Of a stretch of DNA of 36,858 nucleotides, positions 7,258 to 15,065 are shown piece after piece; within the stretch, counting starts at the first letter, position 1; each line of letters starts with the position of its first letter. The notes under the pieces were generated by a model. It did no database searches. It worked only from the letters and a program-made list of their open reading frames with translations, and had not been told where the DNA came from. The DNA lies in contig NZ_ATHL01000156.1 of NCBI RefSeq assembly GCF_000445125.1, forward strand, positions 1 through 36,858, written 5' to 3'. This DNA comes from Novosphingobium lindaniclasticum LE124 (GTDB taxonomy: Bacteria > Pseudomonadota > Alphaproteobacteria > Sphingomonadales > Sphingomonadaceae). A program made the translations under genes and the position numbers.

Positions 7258-8544
7258 TCAGCGGGAGGCCATGTCCTTCTTCGGGGCGGCCTTGCTCATG
7301 AAGGCCTTGAGGTCGAGCTTGCCGAGCAGGGACGGCTTGATCGCGGGCTCGGCCGGGGAAGCGCCGGGACCGCGGATCTCTTCGAGGATCATGCGCGAAA
7401 GGTCGCGGATCGCCGCGCCCGCACGGTTCGTGCGGTTGGTGTCGGCGAAAGCCTGGCCCAGCTTGGCGGCCATCGATGCCGCCTTGAGATCGTAGGGGAT
7501 CGAAAGGTGGACCGGCGATTCGATGGAGGCTTCGAAATCGGCCTTGGTGATCTCCGCCAGGCTCGGCTGCACCTTGTTGGCGGCAACGATGACGCGGGCA
7601 TGCGGGGAATGCGCCTTGAGCCAGGACAGCATCCGAATGGCGTCTCGCGCCGAGGCCAGCGTCAGTTCGACGACGAGCACCACCACGTTCACATTGGCGA
7701 GCAACTGCGGGAAGTTCACCAGCATGTTGCGCGGCATGTCGATCACGGTCGTCTCGAAGGCCTGGCGGAACTCCTCCTCCAGTTGCAGGAAGGCAGAACC
7801 GTCGGTCATCAGCGGCGTACCGATCGGCGCTTCGGCCGACAGGATCGCCAGGTTGTCGTTCGCGCGGATCATGGCGCGCTCGATAAAGAGGCCGTCGATG
7901 CGGCTGGGATTCTCGATCGCGTCGGTCAGGCCGCGCCCGGGTTCCAGATCGAGGCAGAGCGCGCCCGTGCCGAAATGGATGTCGAGGTCGAGCAGGGCGG
8001 TCGGCAGCTTGTCTTCGGCGCTGAACAGCCATGCCAGCGAGGTCGCGAGAGTCGAGGCGCCCACGCCGCCGCGCGTGCCGATCACCGCCGTCGAAAGATG
8101 GGAACTGGCGACGGCGGTCTCCTGACCGCGCGGGGCCGAGAACACCGCCTGCGCATGGGACAGTGTGTCTCGCACGGTCGCGGGCGAGAGCGGCTTGAGC
8201 AGGTAGTCGTGAATGCCGCTGGCGAGCAGGTCGCGGTAGAGCCGCACATCGTTGACCTGGCCCACCGCGATCACGATCGTGCCGGGCTCGCAGACTTCGG
8301 CAAGGGCATTGATGTCGTTCAGCGGGTCGCCGCTTTCCGACAGGTCGACCATGAGGATGTTGGGACTGGCCGTGATCGACAGCGACTGCACTGCATTGCG
8401 CAGGCCGCCCTTGTTGCACTTTTCGGGCTGCCAGCCCATTTCCAGCGCGATCGGGCGCAGCACGTCCTGCGAGGCTTCGTCGCACATATAGGCGGCGAAC
8501 TGGTCGCGGCTGACCGGCGTACCGGATTTCCAGGCTGCGTTCAT
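7258..8544 (-). CDS. cpaE: Pilus assembly/localisation ATPase-like protein CpaE (TadZ)
   Basis: A 428-aa protein. An N-terminal receiver-like domain (about 50-140, with the fold pattern but no clear phosphorylation triad) precedes a MinD/ParA-type domain (about 150-400). The P-loop is GTRGGVGAST (residues 156-165); it keeps the glycines but lacks the usual Lys of KGGVGKT, a degeneracy known for CpaE/TadZ proteins. LDLDIHFGTGA and DMPRN supply the other nucleotide-site segments. CpaE/TadZ places the pilus machine at the cell pole. It sits 3 nt after cpaD and 28 bp before tadB. Confidence 0.93.
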   Translation of the reverse strand: MNAAWKSGTPVSRDQFAAYMCDEASQDVLRPIALEMGWQPEKCNKGGLRNAVQSLSITASPNILMVDLSESGDPLNDINALAEVCEPGTIVIAVGQVNDVRLYRDLLASGIHDYLLKPLSPATVRDTLSHAQAVFSAPRGQETAVASSHLSTAVIGTRGGVGASTLATSLAWLFSAEDKLPTALLDLDIHFGTGALCLDLEPGRGLTDAIENPSRIDGLFIERAMIRANDNLAILSAEAPIGTPLMTDGSAFLQLEEEFRQAFETTVIDMPRNMLVNFPQLLANVNVVVLVVELTLASARDAIRMLSWLKAHSPHARVIVAANKVQPSLAEITKADFEASIESPVHLSIPYDLKAASMAAKLGQAFADTNRTNRAGAAIRDLSRMILEEIRGPGASPAEPAIKPSLLGKLDLKAFMSKAAPKKDMASR

Positions 8545-8547
8545 GCC

Positions 8548-9213
8548 TCAGTCTGCCTTGCTGGACGTGGCGGAGACGGTGTTGCCGCCGGTGGGCGCGG
8601 CATTGCGGTAGGCGCCGATCGCCTTGGACGCGGTCATGACCGTGGTCTCGCCGGTGGCTTGCGCGCCGTGGACGAGGTCTTCGGGATTGGCGACCATGGC
8701 CGCGAGGTTGGCATTGGTGGCGCAGCCGTAATTGCTGGTGAGTCCATTGTTCGGGTTGAAGTCGCTGCGGGCGGACCAGTCGGGGCAGCCGGGGACCGAG
8801 GCCTTGAAGCGGGCGACGACGATCCGCGCGGTTCCGGCACCGACAGCACCTTCGGTGACCGGCGCGCCTTCGGCCAGTGCGATGCCGTAGCGATCGGCGA
8901 CCGCCTCCACGGCACTGCGCGTTCCGGGATTGCCGTTGGGATCGTCCACGAAGATGCGGTCGCCGTACTTGAGGCCCATGGCCTCGAACCATCCCGCGAG
9001 CCGGGTCTGCTCGCCGGCGCCCAGGCCGGAACCGTCCGTCCTGACGTCCAGGGTGTAGTTCACGCGTTCGACCACCGGCTGGTGCACGCTGTTCATCGAA
9101 CGGTTGGACGGCATGCCGCCGCAACCGGCAAGCAGCAGCCCGAGCGACAGGACGAGTGTGCCGGCTGCAAGGCGGCCGGTGCGGGGCGCGATCGGGAGGG
9201 GCATCGGGTTCAT
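8548..9213 (-). CDS. cpaD: Tad pilus lipoprotein CpaD
   Basis: About 221 aa. The signal peptide ends in a lipobox LLLAGC, with Cys31 from the ATG at 9213, so this is a lipoprotein, expected in the outer membrane beside the CpaC secretin. The CpaD-family domain includes VDDPNGNPGTRSAVEAVADRY and NYGCATNANLAAMVANP; the second is a hallmark segment. The start is ambiguous: a GTG at 9222 overlaps the cpaC stop as GTGA, and ATGs lie at 9213 and 9204. I prefer 9213 because it gives a conventional signal peptide. Confidence 0.9.
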   Translation of the reverse strand: MNPMPLPIAPRTGRLAAGTLVLSLGLLLAGCGGMPSNRSMNSVHQPVVERVNYTLDVRTDGSGLGAGEQTRLAGWFEAMGLKYGDRIFVDDPNGNPGTRSAVEAVADRYGIALAEGAPVTEGAVGAGTARIVVARFKASVPGCPDWSARSDFNPNNGLTSNYGCATNANLAAMVANPEDLVHGAQATGETTVMTASKAIGAYRNAAPTGGNTVSATSSKAD

Positions 9214-9218
9214 CTTTC

Positions 9219-10739
9219 TCACTTCAGGCTGAAGCCGGGACGCGGCGCAGGATCCGCGCCGGAACGCTTTGCGGGCCTTGCGGCAGCGGCAGGTGCACGG
9301 GGCATTCCGGGGGCCGCGCCTTCGATCGCGGCGTCGGAGCGTTTCTTGCCGCTGACCCCGGCGCTTTCCATGTTGCCCAGCAGGCGCTGAAGGTCGTTCG
9401 GTGCGTTGAAGCCGTCGGTCGGCAGCACGATCTGGGAAGCGTCCACGGGATTGACGAGGTAGGGCGTGACGACGATGACCAACTCGGTTTCGCCGCGCCG
9501 GTAGCTCGTGGAGCGGAACAGCGAGCCGAGGACCGGCAGATCTCCCGCTCCAGGCAGCTTCTGGATGGTGTTGGTCGAATTGTTGCTCAGCAGCCCGGCG
9601 ATCATGAAGCTCTGGCCGGAGCCGAGTTCCACGGTCGTCTCGGTGCGGCGCACGGTGAGGGCAGGCACTTCGTAGCCGTTGAAATTCACCGCGCCCTGGC
9701 TGGAGAGTTCGGAAACCTCCGGCCGCACGCGCATGGAAATGCGGCCGTTGGCCAGGACGGTGGGCGAATAGCTGAGGCTGATGCCGTACTTCTTGAACTC
9801 GATCGAGGTCGTGCCGAGCGCCTGGCTGATCGGGATCGGATATTCGCCGCCCGCCAGGAATTCGGCGGTTTCGCCCGAAAGCGCGGTCAGGTTCGGCTGG
9901 GCGAGCGTGGTGACAAGGCCGATCGTCTCGCCGGCATCGAGCGAGCCGAGGATGTTCACGCCCAGCAGCTTGCCGGCTGCGGCCAGCGTACTGCCGCTGG
10001 ACCCCGTCGCGACGCTGGAGCCTGGAACCTTGGTGCCGTCCGGCAGAGTCACGGTAACTTCGCCGCCCACGCCCATCGGCAGGCCTGGCGCATGGTTCTG
10101 AATCGCGCCCTGACCCAGTCCGAACTTGAACCCGCCGGTGCCGTCGATGGTGGACATGTTGACCGCGAGTGACTTGACCAGCGTCCGGCTCACTTCCGCG
10201 ATGCGGACCTGGAGGTTGACCTGCAGCGGGGTGGCCATGCGCAAGCGGCTGATGACGTTGGCGTCCTTGCCGACGTAGGCCTGGACCAGCCGTTCCGCTT
10301 CGGCGGCATCCTCGGGGGTCTTGACGGTGCCGGTCAGCAGGAACGTGCTGGAACCCATCGTCGAGACGCCGATCCGCGCTTCCGGCATCGCCAGGCGCAG
10401 CATCGCATCCACGCTGTCCAGATTGGAGCCAACGCGGACGGTTGCTGACCAGATCACCGCACCGGCGGCGTTGCTGGCATAGACGGTGGTCGTGCCGCCT
10501 GCCTTGCCGAACAGGTAGAGCTGCCGGGCGCTCTTTACCTGAACGTCGGCCACGGCATCGTTGGCAACGAAAACGTCCGCCATGGCGCCGGGCAGGCTGA
10601 CCAGTTGGCCGTTGCCGATCGAAAGCGAAACGTCCTGCGCGGGGTGGACCACGGACTGGGCAAGGGCGGGAGCAGGGCTCGTCAGCGGCGCCAGCGCGCA
10701 GGCCGCGACCAGCAGGGATTTGATAAGGCGCGGTGGCAT
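9219..10739 (-). CDS. cpaC: Tad pilus outer-membrane secretin CpaC (RcpA)
   Basis: A 506-aa protein from the ATG at 10739, which has GAAGGG about 8 nt upstream; an in-frame start at 10799 would add a charged extension before the signal peptide and is unlikely. It has a signal peptide (about 1-28), a pilus N-domain with QLYLFGKAGGTTTVY, a BON-like region, and a C-terminal T2SS/T3SS secretin domain with EFLAGGEYPIPI, PEVSELS and LPGAGDLPVLGSLFRS. It forms the gated ring through which the pilus leaves the cell. The C-terminal 50 residues are Ala/Pro-rich. It lies between cpaB and cpaD in one leftward unit. Confidence 0.95.
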   Translation of the reverse strand: MPPRLIKSLLVAACALAPLTSPAPALAQSVVHPAQDVSLSIGNGQLVSLPGAMADVFVANDAVADVQVKSARQLYLFGKAGGTTTVYASNAAGAVIWSATVRVGSNLDSVDAMLRLAMPEARIGVSTMGSSTFLLTGTVKTPEDAAEAERLVQAYVGKDANVISRLRMATPLQVNLQVRIAEVSRTLVKSLAVNMSTIDGTGGFKFGLGQGAIQNHAPGLPMGVGGEVTVTLPDGTKVPGSSVATGSSGSTLAAAGKLLGVNILGSLDAGETIGLVTTLAQPNLTALSGETAEFLAGGEYPIPISQALGTTSIEFKKYGISLSYSPTVLANGRISMRVRPEVSELSSQGAVNFNGYEVPALTVRRTETTVELGSGQSFMIAGLLSNNSTNTIQKLPGAGDLPVLGSLFRSTSYRRGETELVIVVTPYLVNPVDASQIVLPTDGFNAPNDLQRLLGNMESAGVSGKKRSDAAIEGAAPGMPRAPAAAARPAKRSGADPAPRPGFSLK

Positions 10740-10798
10740 CGGGTTACCCTTCGTCGGATGGATGCGCGGCGAGGTGAAGCGGTCTTGCAAGCGGAGCA

Positions 10799-11818
10799 TC
10801 AGCGGTTGCCGACGGATTCTTCGGTGGTTTCCTTGCCGCGGGTCACCCGCACGACGGGGCCGGTCCTGACGGGAGCAGCGGCAACCGCTGAGGGCGTACC
10901 GGATGCTGCGACCGTCCGAACGGCGGCCTCGGAAGCGATCGCGGGACGGCTCGAGCGTTGAAAACGCGAGACGTCGCCGCCGGTCATGTACGTGGAGGCG
11001 CCCTCGATCGGCCGGTTCATGGCGTTGCGCATGAGCTGCTCCTCCTGCTCGCGTGTCGCGCCTTCGGGCACTTGGACGTCGCCGCTGGCAAGGATGCGCT
11101 CGAACTCACCCTGGCTGTCGGCAATGGCGCGCAGGGAGAGGCTGAGGGTGCCGATCTCCTGCGCCACGGCCACCTTCTCGGCAATGCGCGGGGTTACTTC
11201 GAGAGTGACGGTGCTGAAGGCGTGGACCACGGTCTTGCCGTCCACCACTTCGTTGTCGGTCGCCTGGTCGGTGGCGAGCACGCGCAAGTTGCGCAGGATC
11301 GTTTCCGAAGCGCGCAGAGCCTGGCCGCCGTCGCTGCCGGCGACTTGCTGGGTCAGCACCAGATCGACATGGTCGCCCGGGAAGACGAAGCCGCCGACTC
11401 CGGTCTTGGCCGAGACGGGAATGGTCACGGCGCGCATGCCCGGTCCGAGCGCGGCGGCCAGGAAGCCGCGATCGCCCGGTGCGACGAGCGCGCCCTGCGT
11501 CACCGGCTGGCCGGCGGTGATCGGGAAGCGGACGACGGTGCCGAGCAGCTTCTGCATGTCGGCCTGGCCGTCGATGAAATAGGCATCCTTCACCAGTTCC
11601 GTCGGCCAGTCCTGATAGGAGACGGCATCGGCGGTGATGATCGTTCCGACGGTCAGCGCACGCTGGGCGACCAGGACCTTGGGACCGGTCGGCTGCGCGG
11701 TCGCCACCGCCTGCGCCTGCGGCGCGGCGGAGCCGGCGAACATGGAGCGGGCGCCCATCGCCGTCACCACTGCGATCAGCAGCGCGGCGAACAGCAGCAC
11801 CAGCTTCTTCCTATCCAT
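10799..11818 (-). CDS. cpaB: Tad pilus assembly protein CpaB (RcpC)
   Basis: A 339-aa protein. An N-terminal signal anchor (about 5-27) is followed by a SAF domain (about 47-110, VLVAQRALTVGTIITADAV) and an RcpC/CpaB domain (ALGPGMRAVTIPVSAKTGVGGFVFPGDHVDLVLT). It is periplasmic and is thought to link secretin and pilus. The C-terminal 60 residues are low-complexity. The gene ends 59 bp before the cpaC ATG. The 145 bp upstream (11819-11963) contain no pilin gene. Confidence 0.94.
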   Translation of the reverse strand: MDRKKLVLLFAALLIAVVTAMGARSMFAGSAAPQAQAVATAQPTGPKVLVAQRALTVGTIITADAVSYQDWPTELVKDAYFIDGQADMQKLLGTVVRFPITAGQPVTQGALVAPGDRGFLAAALGPGMRAVTIPVSAKTGVGGFVFPGDHVDLVLTQQVAGSDGGQALRASETILRNLRVLATDQATDNEVVDGKTVVHAFSTVTLEVTPRIAEKVAVAQEIGTLSLSLRAIADSQGEFERILASGDVQVPEGATREQEEQLMRNAMNRPIEGASTYMTGGDVSRFQRSSRPAIASEAAVRTVAASGTPSAVAAAPVRTGPVVRVTRGKETTEESVGNR

Positions 11819-11963
11819 CTCTATGCCACCCTTTGAACGTCTCGGAGGCCGCAGCGTCCGAGCCGGAAACCCCTGTGCCCGTGATCACTCGCCCCAGCCC
11901 CGGCAGCTGCGCACGGGTAGGAGCAAGCCTGTGTAGAATCGCGTAAAATGGTTAAAATCGAGT

Positions 11964-12662
11964 TCATCGAACAAGGGTGTTCAAAAACACCTGTTCACCC
12001 ATGACCCAGAGCGCCGCGGCTGAAATGGCGACGCCGTAAGGGATGGGCAGGCGCGATTTCTGCCGGCGCATGATGTGGCGAAAACCGAACAGGAACAGCG
12101 CCGCGATCGCGAGTGCCGGGAGCGCCAGCATCCATGCCTGCGGCAGGGCGTCGTGGATGGTCACGAGCCTGCGGGGGGAGATCACCGGCCGGTGCGTCGC
12201 CAGCGCATGGACTATCGAGGCCGCTGCCCAGACCCAGCCGAGAGCGACGATCCAGGCCACCGCATCGCGCAGCTTTTCGTCCGGCACACGCTCCATGTTG
12301 AAGGCCGCCATCGCGATCGAGGCGCCGCCACCGATCATCGCCATGAGCACGATCACTTGCCCGAAGCTGCCCGGTGCGAACCACAGGGCCAGCGCAGCGA
12401 GCAGCTTGACGTCGCCCCCGCCCATCTGGCGTAGTGAGAAGAGTACGCAGGCGATGCCGAAAGTCAGCAGGGCCAGCCCGAGTTGCCAGGCCACGTCGCT
12501 CCAGCCGAACCCCAGCGACCACCACCACAGCGGCGCGGCCAGCGCAATCCCCAGATTGAGCGTATTGTCGATCTCGCGGCGCTTGAGATCGGTGAAGGCG
12601 GCAACCAGCAGGGCGATTGCCAATGCCAGCAGCAAGGCATACGAAAAAGCTCCGCTCGGCAT
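11964..12662 (-). CDS. cpaA: Type IV prepilin peptidase CpaA (TadV)
   Basis: A 232-aa polytopic aspartyl protease that cleaves the leader of Flp pilin and pseudopilins at the inner membrane. Both catalytic aspartates are visible: D25 in AAFTDLKRREID and D84 in MGGGDVKLL. About six hydrophobic helices are present. It is longer than the shortest TadV proteins but lacks the N-terminal methylase domain of PilD. A G-rich SD (GGGGGA) precedes the ATG at 12662. It is the first gene of the leftward Tad block and is divergent from the hydrolase gene at 12749. Confidence 0.93.
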   Translation of the reverse strand: MPSGAFSYALLLALAIALLVAAFTDLKRREIDNTLNLGIALAAPLWWWSLGFGWSDVAWQLGLALLTFGIACVLFSLRQMGGGDVKLLAALALWFAPGSFGQVIVLMAMIGGGASIAMAAFNMERVPDEKLRDAVAWIVALGWVWAAASIVHALATHRPVISPRRLVTIHDALPQAWMLALPALAIAALFLFGFRHIMRRQKSRLPIPYGVAISAAALWVMGEQVFLNTLVR

Positions 12663-12748
12663 TCGTGAAGTCCCCCTAGGTCGGGTCCGCCATCTAGCGA
12701 ATCTCGCTTACTAAACAGTAACCACCCATTGAGGCCGTAGTCCGCGAC

Positions 12749-13777
12749 GTGACCATCCCAGCGACCCAGAACAAGCCCGAGCCTGGCGACTTTTCGCCTT
12801 CCTTCAGAGAGATCGCACAGCAGGCTGCCAAGGCGCGGCGAGCGATCCCCGAAGGTGTCGTCGAGAGTTTCTGGACTGGCCCAAGCGGGCCTGAACCCCT
12901 GCGCCGGATCGACTGGCCCCAGGTCACCCAGGCCGAGGCAAGAGGCTCGATCCTGTTCCTGCCTGGGCGCGGTGACAGTTATGAAAAGTGGCTGGAAACC
13001 CTGGAGCAATGGCATCTCGAAGGCTGGGCCGTCAGCTCGATCGACTGGCGAGGACAGGCGCTCAGCGGTCGTTTCGGTCTCGATGCGACCACCGGGCACG
13101 TCCCCGACTTCAACCTCTGGATCGAGGATCTCGCCGCGTTCTGGAGCGACTGGGTCGCGGATCGTCCGGGGCCGCATGTGCTCATCGGTCATTCGATGGG
13201 CGGACATCTCGCCCTGCGCGCCGTTGCCGAAGGGAAGGTGAAACCGGACTCGCTCGTGCTGTCCGCGCCGATGCTCGGCATCCATCCTGCCTGGATAGCG
13301 CCCGGCGTGCTCCACGCCGTGGCGCGGGGGATCGTCCGGTTCGGCGATTCACGCCGCCCGGCCTGGAAGCACAGCGAAAAGCCCGAACTCCTGCCGCAGG
13401 CCCGCTCGCGCCTGCTCACGCACGACAAGGGCCGCTATGCCGACGAGGACTGGTGGCGCAGCCGCCGCCCAGGGATCGCCATGGGACCGGCAAGCTGGGG
13501 CTGGATCGAACGCGCGCTCGCCTCGATCTGTCTGCTGGACCGCAAGGCCATGCTCGAAGCGGTGCAGGTGCCGGTGCTCCTGCTGGCGACGCGTCACGAC
13601 GGCCTCGTCTCCTGGCCCGCGATCCGGCGCGCCGCCCGCAGGCTGCCCCATGCCGAACTCCTGGCTTACGGCCACGAAGCGCGCCACGAGATCCTGCGCG
13701 AGAGCGATCCGATCCGTGATCGGGCACTCGCGGTCATTCGGGACTTCCTGAACCGGACCGCCCTCGTTAGGGGCTGA
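12749..13777 (+). CDS. Alpha/beta hydrolase, lysophospholipase (PldB)-like
   Basis: A 342-aa protein with the serine aminopeptidase S33/PldB-type fold. The nucleophile elbow is GHSMGGH with S149. Likely partners are D284 (LLLATRHDGLVSW) and H313 (GHEARHEILRE); the H-E-I-L-x-E context is typical of monoglyceride lipase/lysophospholipase L2. An oxyanion-hole segment FLPGRGDSYEKW is present. No signal peptide, so probably cytosolic. GTG start at 12749. Its stop lies inside a hairpin that covers the SD of the next gene, 6 bp away, which suggests coupled translation. The substrate is not determined. Confidence 0.92.
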   Translation: MTIPATQNKPEPGDFSPSFREIAQQAAKARRAIPEGVVESFWTGPSGPEPLRRIDWPQVTQAEARGSILFLPGRGDSYEKWLETLEQWHLEGWAVSSIDWRGQALSGRFGLDATTGHVPDFNLWIEDLAAFWSDWVADRPGPHVLIGHSMGGHLALRAVAEGKVKPDSLVLSAPMLGIHPAWIAPGVLHAVARGIVRFGDSRRPAWKHSEKPELLPQARSRLLTHDKGRYADEDWWRSRRPGIAMGPASWGWIERALASICLLDRKAMLEAVQVPVLLLATRHDGLVSWPAIRRAARRLPHAELLAYGHEARHEILRESDPIRDRALAVIRDFLNRTALVRG

Positions 13778-13784
13778 TCCCCTA
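13768..13784 (+). promoter_or_regulatory. Hairpin over stop codon and SD, translational-coupling element
   Basis: TAGGGG (13768-13773) pairs with CCCCTA (13779-13784). The arm AGGGG is the only SD of the FAD oxidoreductase gene (ATG 13784), and the loop contains the upstream TGA stop (13775-13777). A ribosome finishing the hydrolase would open the hairpin. Confidence 0.55.
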
Positions 13785-14872
13785 TGGATGCGAGGTTCGA
13801 TATCGTCGTAGTGGGCGCCGGCATGGCAGGCGCCTCGCTGGCCGCCCGGCTCGGAGACCGGGCGCGCGTATTGGTGATCGAGGCCGAGGATCGCCCCGGC
13901 TATCATGCAACCGGTCGCTCCGCAGCGTTCTGGACGGAGAGCTATGGCGGCCCGCTGGTCAAGCCGCTCACTACCGCGTCCGGGCCGGAGCTTCACCGTC
14001 TCGGCGTGCTGACCCCGCGCGGCGCGCTGACCATCGGCCGCATGGGCCAGGAGCGCCAGATCGCCGCTTTCGCCGAGACTTACGGCGGCGTCGGCATCGA
14101 GGTGTCGACACTGAACCGCGCGGAGATCGCCGCCCGCGTTCCCGACCTCAAGGCCGAATGGACCTGCGGCGTGCTGGAGCCGAGCACCTGCGACATCGAT
14201 GTGGCCGCACTCCACCAGCACTACCTTGCCGCAGCCCGGAAGGCCGGCGTGGACCTGTGGTTGCGGGCAGGCCTCGCCGCCGCCGAGCGCATACCCGGCG
14301 GTTGGGCGCTCGCGCTCGCCGATGGTCGCCGCGTCGGCTGCGACGTGCTGGTGGACGCGGCGGGAGCCTGGGCCGATGCAGTGGCAGGCAAGGCCGGCGT
14401 CCACCCGCTGGGCATCGCACCCTATCGCCGCACCATCGCACAAGTCGCGGTCGAGCCCGTTGCGCCCGATGCGCTGCCTCTGGTCCTCGACGTCGGCGGG
14501 CGGTTCTACTTCAAGCCGGAAAGCGGCCGCCTCTGGCTGAGCCCGCACGATGAAACGCCGAGTTCCCCCTGCGATGCCGCGCCGGAGGAGATCGACGTGG
14601 CGCTGGCGATCGACAGGTTCGAGCAGGTGGTGGACCGTCCGGTTCTCCGCGTCGAACACCGCTGGGCGGGCCTGCGCTCTTTCGCGCCGGATCGGTTGCC
14701 GGTCTACGGCTTCGATCCGCAGGACGGCGCGTTTTTCTGGTTTGCCGGCCAGGGTGGCTTCGGCATCCAGACGGCGCCTGCCGCGGCTGTGCTGGGGGCG
14801 GGGTTGTTGCTCGGGCAGGAGGGCGGAGAAGTCGATCCTCGGCCGTTTGGAGCTGGAAGATTTCAGAGGTAG
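13784..14872 (+). CDS. FAD-dependent amino-acid/amine oxidoreductase (DAO family)
   Basis: A 362-aa protein. An N-terminal Rossmann FAD motif (VVVGAGMAGASLA, G11-x-G13-x2-G16) is followed by VIEAEDRPGYHATGRSAA, and a C-terminal AGQGGFGIQTAPA closes the FAD site. The ATGRSAA segment and overall length resemble D-arginine dehydrogenase/glycine oxidase-like members of the D-amino-acid oxidase family. They oxidise an amine to an imine and pass electrons to FAD. The exact substrate cannot be fixed. It is probably co-translated with the hydrolase upstream. The transcript ends in the convergent repeat at 14875-15065. Confidence 0.92.
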   Translation: MDARFDIVVVGAGMAGASLAARLGDRARVLVIEAEDRPGYHATGRSAAFWTESYGGPLVKPLTTASGPELHRLGVLTPRGALTIGRMGQERQIAAFAETYGGVGIEVSTLNRAEIAARVPDLKAEWTCGVLEPSTCDIDVAALHQHYLAAARKAGVDLWLRAGLAAAERIPGGWALALADGRRVGCDVLVDAAGAWADAVAGKAGVHPLGIAPYRRTIAQVAVEPVAPDALPLVLDVGGRFYFKPESGRLWLSPHDETPSSPCDAAPEEIDVALAIDRFEQVVDRPVLRVEHRWAGLRSFAPDRLPVYGFDPQDGAFFWFAGQGGFGIQTAPAAAVLGAGLLLGQEGGEVDPRPFGAGRFQR

Positions 14873-14874
14873 CA

Positions 14875-15065
14875 GTCCTGGGGGATGATCCCCCAGACCC
14901 TCGGACTGTCGACGCCCCGCATGACCTGGCCGTTTGGCGCTCCTTGCGGCGCAGCCATCAAGTTTCCCTACGCAGCCATGGGCGTGCGAGGTTGTCGGTC
15001 AGCGTCACCTGGCCATTCTGGGGGTGCAGGGGGGGCTATGCTGCGCTGCTTGTCCTTTTCTTCAC
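14875..15065. repeat. Long intergenic repeat, copy A (hairpin-headed)
   Basis: It shares its whole length with 19363-19555, about three quarters identical by eye. It starts with the 8-bp hairpin CTGGGGGATGATCCCCCAG and contains shared blocks AGCCATCAAGTTT, ACGCAGCCATGGGCG, CTGGGGGTGCAGG and GGGCTATGCT. It begins 2 nt after the oxidoreductase stop and ends at the stop of the convergent FUSC gene. No coding potential is shared by both copies. Confidence 0.9.

Noticed and set aside
7220..9124. 634-codon minus-strand frame across cpaE/cpaD, considered as a hidden CpaF
   Set aside because: It is Arg/Pro-rich, lacks Walker motifs and is an alternative frame of cpaE and cpaD. No CpaF remnant was found at the cpaE-tadB junction.
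7138..9390. 750-codon open frame on the plus strand opposite the Tad genes
   Set aside because: Antisense shadow of cpaE/cpaD in high-GC DNA; the minus-strand genes have clear families and motifs, while the plus-strand product is Arg/Gly/His-rich and featureless.
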